The position numbers and the translations under genes were made by a program. This document shows, in pieces, positions 23,802 through 34,444 of a DNA stretch of 64,000 nucleotides. This DNA is from Membranipora membranacea. Lineage: Eukaryota; Bryozoa; Gymnolaemata; Cheilostomatida; Membraniporidae. The notes under the pieces are model-generated. The model was not told where the DNA came from and made no database searches. It saw only the letters and a program-made list of their open reading frames with translations. The stretch is from assembly GCA_914767715.1 (NCBI GenBank), contig OU612068.1:30940001-31004000 (forward strand), in the 5' to 3' direction. Each line of letters starts with the position of its first letter. The first letter of the stretch is position 1.

Positions 23802-26800
23802 ATGGCACTTAGACAAGTTTTACATGGCGTTGTCGTTCTCTCTTGTCTAGCCGTAAGTAAATATGAATATATGTGTTTACTGACAACACAAGAGTGTACA
23901 TAAGCACCATACAGTTGTAAATGGTTGTTAGCGAGTTCAGGGTTGCCACTGTTCTCTCAACAAAATGTCTGTTTTCGCAACATATGTAGGATGTCCATCA
24001 ACTGAAATATTCAATTTCAAATCTTTTTTTAATTCTAGCTTCCAAATTAAATATGAAAAATCAAAGTATCAAGTAAATACTCTCTGTGATATTGTGATAT
24101 GTGAACTTACAGTTGGGTGTATGGAGTGTTATAACAGACTCGCAGGCTGATATTATTCGGACAGCAGTGAGAGATGCTATAGATGTAAATGAAGATGAAG
24201 GAGGTACTATGGTGCTGAGAGCAGGGTTAGTAAGGCTCGCCTTTCACGACTGTGTCGGAGATAGATGTGACGGCTGCATCAACATGGCTCTCGATGACAA
24301 TGCAGGTAACAAAATGTTGAATATTTTTTTCTTCTTCGCTGTTATCTCCAGACATAAAATAGCCATCAAGTTTGATCAAGCTCAGAACAAGCCCAATAAA
24401 GACTCATGTTTGTACAGTTTTTTAGTGATACTGCTAATTAATAACTCATGGTATAATATCGCGTATCCCTAATTGTCACTAGATTCCTATCTTATGGTAT
24501 TGACAGGTCTGGACACCTACATTAACTACACAGATCACCTGTATGATGATACTGATGTTGATGGTTACACTATGAGAGAACTCGGATTCTCTCGTGCTGA
24601 CTTCTGGGCCCTGGCAGCAGTAGAAGCACTAGACTACTCCACAGAGGACGCCCAGTCTTCTGGCTGTCGTAGAACTGGATGCACTTATGTTTATGCTGAT
24701 ATCACGTATGTTTCTTCATCAACTATCAAATATGATATATTGATAATGTCACCAAATGTGGTAACTCATACAAAGCTTGCTGTGGGTTTCTGTTCTTTGA
24801 ACTGCTGTCCATTTAATTTTCTAATGCTCAATTTATGTGTTTTAAGTCAAAATATTTTCGATTTAATAACAAGGAGACATGAACCTTAAATAAGCTGCGA
24901 TGACTGTTGATTGTAGGTACCAGCAGGGTAGAGTTGACTGTGACACCTCTCCTACCACTACAGAAGAGGCTGATTATCCCAGTGGTATCGGAGATACTGA
25001 TCATGTGGTGGATTTCTTTGCAGATACATTTAACTTCACGGAACAGGAAACAACAGCTATTATGGGTGAGTGGGGAAATGATATTAAACAAGGCCTCGAA
25101 AGCAGTATCTGTAAAAATCTTTTTACTAGAATGGTTATACAAATAGTGTTTTTTAGTTTTATCATGATGACTTTATCGATTACAAGATAACCCGTCAACA
25201 AGTGAATTAAATAGCTAGACGTTAAGTATTTTTGAAGTTATGCAAGCTTTGTTGCTGTGGAAAATATATAAACCGTTCCCCAGTATAGAATTGATTAATA
25301 TCGTTAGGTGTTTTCCCTTACGCTGGATGCAAAGTCATACATGCTCAAAATATTCACCCCCCCCCCGGTCACTGTATTAAGTGAAACCTCTTTGGGTTTT
25401 TAGTTTGTGGGTTGTTCTAACCAATCATTTTCTTTACAAACCGTGCTTGATTGACAATTTTGTCTCGTCAATGGTGCTTCTCCAACGACCTTCTTCTCAA
25501 TGCCAAGAAAACGAAGGAGCTAGTATTCAGCAATGTAAGAGGTAACCCTCTGCCAGCGCCGTCACTAGTCATCAACAATACTAACATCAAAATTGTGAAC
25601 TCCTTCACCTATCTGGGCACAGTTTTATCTAATAAACTAGACTTTATACTTAATACCGAGAGGCCCATCAAGAAAGCTCGTAGCAGAACTCACATACTTG
25701 CCAAGCTCCTCCATCTAAGCATAAACAAGAAAATCATACGAACGTGTTACACATCTTTTATAGAAAGTGTTATCAGCTACAATCTAGTGGTAGTCTTTAA
25801 ATATCTCAAATCAGACTCTCATCGAAGACTAAAACATCTTATCAGTACTGCAGAATACCTAGCAGGCGGCCAATCTTTTACTAATACACAAAACCTATTT
25901 GCACATAAACTGGAAACCAAGAGCCTGAGAATGGTTGCTGGCAACCATTCTGATCCAGTGCTAACATTAACAACGCTTCCATCAGGCCGGTTTCAGGCAA
26001 TAAAACAACGAACTCAGCTACGCTCTAATTGTTTTAGGGCCCACTCCATCAGGTATTTAAACACAGTTTTTCGTAAATAGATTTGAAGTGTAATCTTTAT
26101 ATACAATTTTATTCCATATATCGTTTTATATCCATATATTTTTACATTACAATCAAACTGAGCTTACTTTTAGAGAATTTTTTAGAGAGCATCCACATAA
26201 ACGTTTTTATTTCTCTTCCTGTGACAATACAATACATGCATGCATACATCACAGGTACTGATTTATTATATTATAAGTTGTCTGCTCATCAAGAAAACAC
26301 CGAACGCCGCAAATGCTACAATGTAATAACTCTTATTCTAATTGTAATTCTCTAGTTCGGATCAATAATCATATCTTTTTTGTTTATATTATTCTTAATG
26401 TAGAAGTAGACTATACAGGACGATAGTGAACACTAAACATTTTGCTAAGAAAAAGTTGCAATGAGAGAATACACCAGAAGCTGATCTGACTTATCACACA
26501 CTGCTACATATCATAAATTTTGTTGTAGGAGCACATGCGCTGGGAGCAGCCCATAGGGATGCATCAGGATTTGTGGGTCCTTGGACTGAGAGGCAGAAAC
26601 AATTCAGTAATCAATACTACATTGATATGTTTGATGGCTCGCTAGGCTGGGAGATGGTGCAGAAGGGAACGAGGAACAACCGTGTCTACCAATGGGTATG
26701 TAGAGGAAGTATAAACAAGCCTGCATATAGTAAAACTGTAATGTGAGAATATCCTTAAATATCGAGTTCTCTGCTCTGTATGACTATTCTTTGTGTCTTC

Positions 26801-27121
26801 CCTAGTTGTTGTTGTTGCCATTTTCAAGGTTATAATTGGTGCTTCCTTTTACAGACTTCAGCTAATTTGACATCTAGCCGAATGATGCTGAACGCAGACA
26901 TGGCTCTGATTTTTGATATCGGTGATACTACCTCTGAGGGTGAGGTGGTTGACTGTATCTACAGTACATGCCCCGGCGCTACTGGTGATACTGAATACTG
27001 GGCCTTTATCTACGCCAACGATAACGAGTACTTCCTCCAACAGTTTGGCCTCGCATTCACCAAGATGATTAACCATGGCTATGACTCTTCTTTAGATGTA
27101 CTTAGTGTTAGTCTTCGGTAA
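23802..27121 (+). CDS. Secreted plant-type heme peroxidase, copy 2
   Basis: The exons are 23802-23852, 24113-24305, 24507-24705, 24917-25065, 26529-26695 and 26855-27121, each exactly the length of its copy 1 counterpart, giving 341 residues. Distal Arg/His, the paired cysteines, proximal His and Asp are all kept. The protein differs from copy 1 at only a few positions, for example LYDDTD for LYDGTD and CPGATG for CPDATG. Intron 4 is longer because it holds a sense-oriented retrotransposon fragment (about 25472-26250). Probably functional. Confidence 0.93.
25472..26250 (+). mobile_element. 5'-truncated non-LTR retrotransposon in intron 4 of copy 2
   Basis: An open frame ending at 26080 reads WCFSNDLLLNAKKTKELVF, then SFTYLGTVLSNKLDF, RTCYTSFIESVISY and IRYLNTVFRK. 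These are the thumb and C-terminal regions of a CR1/L2/Jockey-like reverse transcriptase. The YADD catalytic part is absent, so it is dead on arrival. Copy 1 shows the empty site (GTCTCGTCAATTTGCATCAC), which sets the insertion limits. Confidence 0.85.
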
Positions 27122-28000
27122 CTTGGCGGGCTAGCCTCGGCCTGACACAATGCTTTTGATCCCCAAACACTACCAGAATAATTATGATTATATAAATTGG
27201 AAAGGATTTTGTCTTCTGAACACAAAATGACAAAGGCTAAAACACATTTTTACCTCAAAATATCAGCTTTTTGATATGTTTCTTTGTTATCCCTTCAAAC
27301 GTTTATTTTGATAGATAAGTGGTAAAATATTGGTAAATTGCTCTGCAGTCAGCTCAGTTCTGTACTAAAATACGTAAGAGCAAATCTTGAAGAAATTGTA
27401 TGGCCACTTCGCTGGGCATGGTTCTCATAAAGTTGGTTTTTCTGCATAAGGGAGCAATCTTATTATTTTTGCATATATATTCTTTGTTTGTTCATGAGCT
27501 CAACAAGATGTTCTTTTGTTTTAACATACTTATATGGAAACGTCGATAAAAATGTGTAATAATAGAAACAATATGATTCATTATTATTCTTCCATTTACC
27601 TTAAATTTATTTTATTTGCAATGTGGTTTTTGTGTTGTGTGCCAATGGAACCCCCTACAAACCATAATTTGAGCATCACATAATGTTTTCATAACAAATT
27701 GACTTAATCCATACAAAGTGTAAAAAAATAATGAAACAAACAACTGGATCTGATATTGCTCATAGCCTAGTTTGACAAGAATTTTTAACGATCACGGCAT
27801 AGGCTAGATCAAGGTGGATGCAGTTTGCTTGCATTTGGAGTTGCTCCCCCGAAAGTCGCTGTCAGGGTTTTTCTTCTCCATATTCATTTCTATACATAGT
27901 TTAATACTCCTGTATTAGCTCAATCATTAATTCAGCGTGGAAACCATAGAAATGCCCATCGCAGAACAATTTCAATAGCCTGGATCACTATATCTTTAAA

Positions 28001-28798
28001 CCACTGCTGCCACAGCTGGGCTTTGCCCAGCATAGCCACCAGTCAAAAATTTAAATAGAGAGTTGTGGTATCAAAACATCTAGCCAGTAGCTTTGAATGG
28101 AGTTATATGGGCTCTCAAAATTTAAGGAGTATCTTCTTCCCCAGCAATCCACCATTAGTGATGACATATATTGAGGTTGACCAATCACGTACCTTTATAA
28201 TCTAGCTGAGATCCAACATTTTTATTAGTGCTGGATCTCAGCTATATTTTAAAGGCACCTGATTGGTCGGAGTCACCTTTTGTCATCACTAATGGTGGAT
28301 GGCTGGGAAAGAAGTAGCCAATTAAGACAGGCTAGGGAAGAAGTAGCTTGTCTTGACAAGCTTTGTTCGGTGGGAGGGGGAGGGAACAAAGCTTGTCAAC
28401 ACTTGCATGCTCGACTGTCGACCTATACAAATTGATTAGTGTGGTAAAGGAGTTAGCTTCTCGATCGCAAGAGAAGACGATATTTAATATCGGCTGCTCA
28501 ACTATACAATTTGATTAGTGAGACAAAGGAGTTATCTTCCCGATCTCAAGAGAAGACAATATTTAATATCGACTGCTCGACAGTCGAGCATGCAAAAGTT
28601 GACAAGCTTTGTTCCCTCCCCCCCCCCCCACCGAACAAAGCTTGTCAAGACAGGCTAGGGAAGAAGATACTCCTACCATTTTGAGAGCTCATATAACTCC
28701 ATGCAAAGCTACTGGCTAAATGTTTTGATGCCACAACTCTCTATTTCAATTTTTGACTGGTGGCTATGCTGGGCAAAGCCAAACTGTGGCAGCAGTGA
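28001..28798. mobile_element. TTAA-flanked foldback element 2
   Basis: Same element as at 22282-23129, slightly shorter, with TTTAAA at both edges. It lies at the same relative place between copies 2 and 3 and so moved with the tandem duplication rather than by a new insertion. Confidence 0.85.
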
Positions 28799-29374
28799 TT
28801 TAAATCAGATTCAACAACTAAGTAATCATGAAACCAGGTAGCGAGGAGTTACCTGGTTTTTATTCTGGTGTGCAGAGGGTTCAAGCTAGATAAGACAAAA
28901 TAATTCTTAAACTTGATTAGATGGATGACATCTCTTGGTGGAAATAATGTTAGAATAGTGAAAATATTATTGGTTCATAAATAAGTAGCAATGTCAGATT
29001 TGGCACGACACAGCAGACGAAAGAAGAGCATGAATTTTTATGATCAATGGCTGAAACACGGTGAAGGTAGACACACAGGTGTGATAGACAGGTCAATGGA
29101 AATAAGTGTTTTGGCATGATAGTTATTTTTAATACAAATTAGCGTGATTTAGGCTTTTGACCACCAAACCCCTTAATGTCGAAAAATATATATACAATAT
29201 ATTTGAGGGTATCAAACCAGCAGCTTTGGTCAAGAGAGGTCAAACTAACAGAAACAATTAAATGCCCACTGAGAATAACATGAATGGCGTGTCAAAACTA
29301 GATTGGTGAATTTTAATCGTTGCCACAGATCTCTAGACCGTAGTGTGTAATTAAGGTATTAAGTATCACTAGGG

Positions 29375-29382
29375 TATATAAG
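29375..29382 (+). promoter_or_regulatory. TATA box of peroxidase copy 3
   Basis: TATATAAG, 97 bases before the ATG. Confidence 0.7.
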
Positions 29383-29471
29383 TGAGCAACAGCGCACCTG
29401 ACAGCACATCTTCTATAGGCTCCTCTAAGCTGACAGCATCAGACTGTATGTTGAGAGCCACAGACTAAAGG

Positions 29472-32400
29472 ATGGCACTTGGACAAGTTATACATGGCGT
29501 TGTCGTTCTCTCTTGTCTAGCCGTAAGTAAATATGAATATATGTGTTTACTGACAACACGAGAGTGTAGATAAGCACCACACAGTTGTAAATGGTTGTTA
29601 GCGAGTTCAGGGTTGCCACTGTTCTCTCAACAAAATGTCTGTTTTCGCAACATATGTAGGATGTCCATCAACTGAAATATTCAATTTCAAATCTTTTTTT
29701 AATTGTAGCTTTCAAATTAAATATGAAAAATCAAAGTATCAAGTAAATATTCTCTGTGATATTGTGATATGTGTACTTACAGTTGGGTGTATGGAGTGTT
29801 ATAACAGACTCGCAGGCTGATATTATTCGGACAGCAGTGAGAGATGCTATAGATGTAAATGAAGATGAAGGAGGTACTATGGTGCTGAGAGCAGGGTTAG
29901 TAAGGCTCGCCTTTCACGACTGTGTCGGAGATAGATGTGACGGATGCATCAACATGGCTCTCGATGACAATGCAGGTAACAAAATGTTGAATATTTTTTT
30001 CTTCTTCGCTGTTATCTCCAGACATAAAATAGCCATCAAGTTTGATCAAGCTCAGAACAAGCCCAATAAAGACTCATGTTTGAACAGTTTTTTAGTGATA
30101 CTGCTAATTAATAACTCATGGTATAATATTGCATATCCCTAATTGTCACTAGATTCCTATCTTATGGTATTGACAGGTCTGGACACCTACATTAACTACA
30201 CAGATCACCTGTATGATGATACTGATGTTGATGGTTACACTATGAGAGAACTCGGATTCTCTCGTGCTGACTTCTGGGCCCTGGCAGCAGTAGAAGCACT
30301 AGACTACTCCACAGAGGACGCCCAGTCTTCTGGCTGTCGTAGAACTGGATGCACTTATGTTTATGCAGATATCACGTATGTTTCTTCATCAACTATCAAA
30401 TATAATACATCGATAATGTCACCAAATGTGGTAACTCATACCAAGCTTGCTGTGGGTTTCTGTTCTTTGAACTGCTGTCCATTTAATTTTCTAATGCTCA
30501 ATTTATGTGTTTTAAGTCAAAATATTTTCGATTTATTAACATGGAGACATGAACCTTAAATAAGCCGCGAGGTCTTTGTAGGTACCAGCAGGGTAGAGTT
30601 GACTGTGACACCTCTCCTACCACTACAGAAGAGGCTGATTATCCCAGTGGTATCGGAGATACTGATCATGTGGTAGATTTCTTTGCAGATACATTTGGCT
30701 TCACGGAACAGGAAACAACAGCTATTATGGGTGAGTGGGGAAATGATATTAAACAAGGCCTTGAATGGCAGTATCTGCAAAATTTTTTTACTAGAATGGT
30801 TGTACAAATCGTGTTTTTTAGTTTTACCATGATGACTTTATCGATTACAAGATAACCCGTCAACAAGTGAATTAAATAGCTAGACGTTAAGTATTTTTGA
30901 AGTTATGCAAGCTTTGTTGCTGTGGAAAATATATAAACCGTTCCCCAGTATAGAATTGATTAATATCGTTAGGTGTTTTCCCTTACACTGGATGCAAAGT
31001 CATACATGCTCAAAATATTCACCCCCCCCCCCGGTCACTGTATTAAGTGAAACCTCTTTGGGTTTAAATCTGTTTAGTTTGTGGGTTGTTCTAACCAATC
31101 ATTTTCTTTACAAACCGTGCTTGATTGACAATTTTGTCTCGTCAATGGTGCTTCTCCAACGACCTTCTTCTCAATGCCAAGAAAACGAAGGAGTTAGTAT
31201 TCAGCAATGTAAGAGGTAACCCTCTGCCAGCGCCGTCACTAGTCATCAACAATATACTAACATCAAAATTGAGAACTCCTTCACCTATCTGGCACAGTGT
31301 TATCTAATAAACTAGACTTTATACTTAATACCGAGAGGCCCATCAAGAAAGCTCGTAGCAGAACTCACATACTTGCCAAGCTCCTCCATCTAAGCATAAA
31401 CAAGAAAATCATAAGAACGTGTTACACATCTTTTATAGAAAGTGTTATCAGCTACAATCTAGTGGTAGTCTTTAAATATCTCAAATCAGACTCTCATCGA
31501 AGACTAAAACATCTTATCAGTACTGCAGAATACCTAGCAGGCGGCCAATCTTTTACTAATACACAAGACCTATTTGCACATAAACTGAAAACCAAGAGCC
31601 TGAGAATGGTTGCTGGCAACCATTCTGATCCAGTGCTAACATTAACAACGCTTCCATCAGGCCGGTTTCAGGCAATAAAACAACGAACTCAGCTACGCTC
31701 TAATTGTTTTAGGGCCCACTCCGTCAGGTATTTAAACACAGTTTTTCGTAAATAGATTTGAAGTGTAATCTTTATATACAATTTTATTCCATACATCGTT
31801 TTATATCCATATATTTTTACATTACAATCAAACTGAGCTTACTTTTAGATAATTTTTTAGAGAGCATCCACATAAACGTTTTTATTTCTCTTCCTGTGAC
31901 AATACAATACATGCATGTATACATCACAGGTACTGATTATATTATATTATAAGTTGTCTGCTCATCACGCGCAAATGCTACAATGTAATAACTCTTATTC
32001 TAATTGTAATTCTCTAGTTCGGATCAATAATCATATCTTTGGATCCATTTTAATTTTTCTAGGAGCGCATACTATGGTATCATTCCCAAATAGAATTTGC
32101 AGTTTACTATTTTGTTTATATTATTCTTAATGTAGAAGTAGACTATACAGGACGATAGTGAACACTAAACATTTTGCTAAGAAAAAGTTGCAATGAGAGA
32201 ATACACCAGAAGCTGATCTGACTTATCACACACTGCTACATATTATAAATTTTGTTGTAGGAGCACATGCGCTGGGAGCAGCCCATAGGGATGCATCAGG
32301 ATTTGTGGGTCCTTGGACTGAGAGGAAGAAACAATTCAGTAATCAGTACTACATTGATATGTTTGATGGCTCGCTAGGCTGGGAGATGGTGCAGAAGGGA

Positions 32401-32851
32401 ACGAGGAACAACCGTGTCTACCAATGGGTATGTAGAGGAAGTATAAACAAGCCTGCATATAGTAAACCTGTAATGAAAATATCCTTAAATATCGAGTTCT
32501 CTGCTCTGTATGACTATTCTTTGTGTCTTCCCTAGTTGTTGTTGTTGCCATTTTCAAGGTTATAATGGGTGCTTCCTTTTACAGACTTCGGCTAATTCGA
32601 CATCTAGCAGAATGATGCTGAACGCAGACATGGCTCTGATTTTTGATATAGGTGATACTACCTCTGAGGGTGAGGTGGTTGACTGTATCTACAGTACATG
32701 CCCCGACGCCACTGGTAATACTGAGTACTGGGCCTTAATCTACGCCAACGATAACGAGTACTTCCTTGAACACTTTGGCCTCGCATTCACCAAGATGATT
32801 AATCATGGCTATGACTCTTCTTCAGATGTACTTAGTGTTAGTCTTCGGTAA
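29472..32851 (+). CDS. Secreted plant-type heme peroxidase, copy 3 (chimeric)
   Basis: The exons are 29472-29522, 29783-29975, 30177-30375, 30582-30730, 32261-32427 and 32585-32851, giving 341 residues with all heme-site residues kept. Exons 1-5 match copies 1 and 2 almost exactly, but the end of exon 6 reads EYWALIYANDNEYFLEHFG as in copy 4, not EYWAFIYANDNEYFLQQFG. The end of intron 5 (TATAATGGGTGC) also sides with copy 4. Changes of its own include MALGQVIHG in the signal peptide, DTFGFTEQ and ERKKQF. Intron 4 carries the retrotransposon fragment plus an extra piece at 32044-32110. Confidence 0.92.
31143..31925 (+). mobile_element. Retrotransposon fragment in intron 4 of copy 3
   Basis: Duplicate of the fragment in copy 2. 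Small indels near 31252 and 31293 (INNILTSKL, then YLAQCYLI in the shifted frame) break the reading frame into two pieces, so this copy is decaying. Confidence 0.85.
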
Positions 32852-33319
32852 TTCGGCGTTCGATGTTTTTGTTTTGATCGATAAACACTACCAGAATAAT
32901 TATGATTATATAAACTAGAAATGAATTTGGCTTCTGAACACAAAATGACAAAGGCTAAAACATATTTTTACCGTGCTAGTAATATGTCCAAATATCAGCT
33001 TTTTGATATGTTTCTTTGTTATCCCATTAGACATTTATTTGGATAGATAAGAAGTGAAAATCGGTAAAATTGTGCTGCAGTCAGCTCAATTCTGTACTAA
33101 TATATGTGAGAGTAAATCTTGTAGTTGGTTGTTCTGCGTAAGGGAGCAATATTATTATGTCTGCATATATATTTTTTCTTTGTTTATGAGGTCAAGTTGT
33201 GCTTTTGTTTAAAACAAACTTATATGGAAACCTCAATAGAAATCTGTAATAATAATAACAATATGATTCAATTTTAATTTTCTTCAAATATAGATAACCT
33301 GAAGATTTACATCATGCCA

Positions 33320-33408
33320 GTCTAAGTGCTCAGACAGCTGCAATGCAAGTTAGTGGCATAAAATTATCGAGCACTCACGCGCATTGCAGCCGACTGAGCA
33401 CTTAGACT
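33320..33408. repeat. Short inverted repeat (hairpin)
   Basis: GTCTAAGTGCTCAGACAGCT and, inverted, GACTGAGCACTTAGAC form a stem of about 27 pairs with a few mismatches around a 35-base loop. It may be a tiny MITE. Confidence 0.75.
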
Positions 33409-33715
33409 AATGCCATGCATGACATTAGGTTTCAATCCCATTGCTATATTGAACACCCCTTTGATGTGTAGCAAATAAGAAGGATGTCACACTAAACTTC
33501 AGGCAGAATGATGCTTTCATTTCTCGATTGCTGTGTAGGTTTATTTTGGATGCCTTTGAACCCCAAATTTAAACAACAACAACAATTCTCAATTCCTAAC
33601 ACTAGTTATAAAGTAACGAGGATGAGTCAATGCTAGCAAACTGTAAACTTCATTATTCCAATACTGTGAGAAAAGGCAAGAGTTTCCTCCTGTGAACACT
33701 TTACTCCTCTGGTCA

Positions 33716-34000
33716 ATATGGCCTAGGGGCTAGCATGCTTGCCTCTGTATCAGCCAGCCCTAGGCTAAAAATCTAGCGGTATCGAAGCCTCTCAGGTTTC
33801 GGCTGACCTCTGCGATTCAGGACTTAAAACAATGGAGGTCCTCTGTGTGTATACCATCTGCATGCAGATAAAAGATCCACATCCACATCAACAAATAAGA
33901 GCCGCCTCATCATGGCGGGTTAGTGAAAAATGGCAGCACCAGCACTGTCAGTTTCAGCCTTGGTGCATCGCATCACGCTGGGTTCATAACTGGGTGTGAC
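33716..34000 (+). mobile_element. SINE-like element with a tRNA-type head
   Basis: TGGCCTAGGGGCTAGCATGC resembles an A box region and GGTATCGAAGCC a B box, followed by a body without coding potential. No tail is clear, so the ends are approximate. Confidence 0.45.
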
Positions 34001-34371
34001 TGAAGAGTGGTTGTGAGTCTTGGTATCTCATTCGCCATTATAAATAAGACACACCTGAGCTGTGGTAATGCAATAACATGCACATCATTGTCAAACTCGA
34101 ATATCGAGGGTCTGCCTACAATAACAACTCCTCAGATTTGGTCAGGGCCTAGGAAGGCTATACAAGAAAGAATATTATGTCCATTGTGAATATAGCTAGG
34201 ATGGCGCAGAGGCAGCCCTTCAGTCTGACAGATCTGCTATACCCATTATATCCATGGTCAATAATGTTAATGTTAATTGTGTGTCAAAACTAGAAGGATG
34301 ATTTTCAATTAATACACTACCTAGACTGTAGTGACGGTAGTGTGTAATTAGGGTATTGTGTATCATCATGG

Positions 34372-34378
34372 TATAAAA
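34372..34378 (+). promoter_or_regulatory. TATA box of peroxidase copy 4
   Basis: TATAAAA, 73 bases before the ATG. The following CATCTTCTATAGTCTCCTCT is shared with the other copies and may be near the transcription start. Confidence 0.65.
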
Positions 34379-34444
34379 TGAGAGTCAGCGCATCTGTCTG
34401 ACACATCTTCTATAGTCTCCTCTAAGCTGACTAAAGACTACAGT

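Larger units (their letters stand above)
18210..33290 (+). repeat. Recent tandem duplication of peroxidase units
   Basis: Near-identical direct units begin at about 18210, 23106 and 28777, each opening with AAAGCCAAACTGTGGCAGCA, which is the right end of the foldback element. Unit 1 is about 4.9 kb. Unit 2 is about 5.7 kb because it carries a retrotransposon fragment in intron 4. Unit 3 carries the same fragment but has a diverged 3' end. A fourth, older copy follows at 34.3-36.85 kb. Confidence 0.95.
32852..34371. other. Spacer between peroxidase copies 3 and 4
   Basis: The first about 440 bases are a diverged version of the copy 1 and 2 3' flank. No foldback element is present. A short hairpin (33320-33408) and a SINE-like segment (33716-34000) follow. 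Confidence 0.6.
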
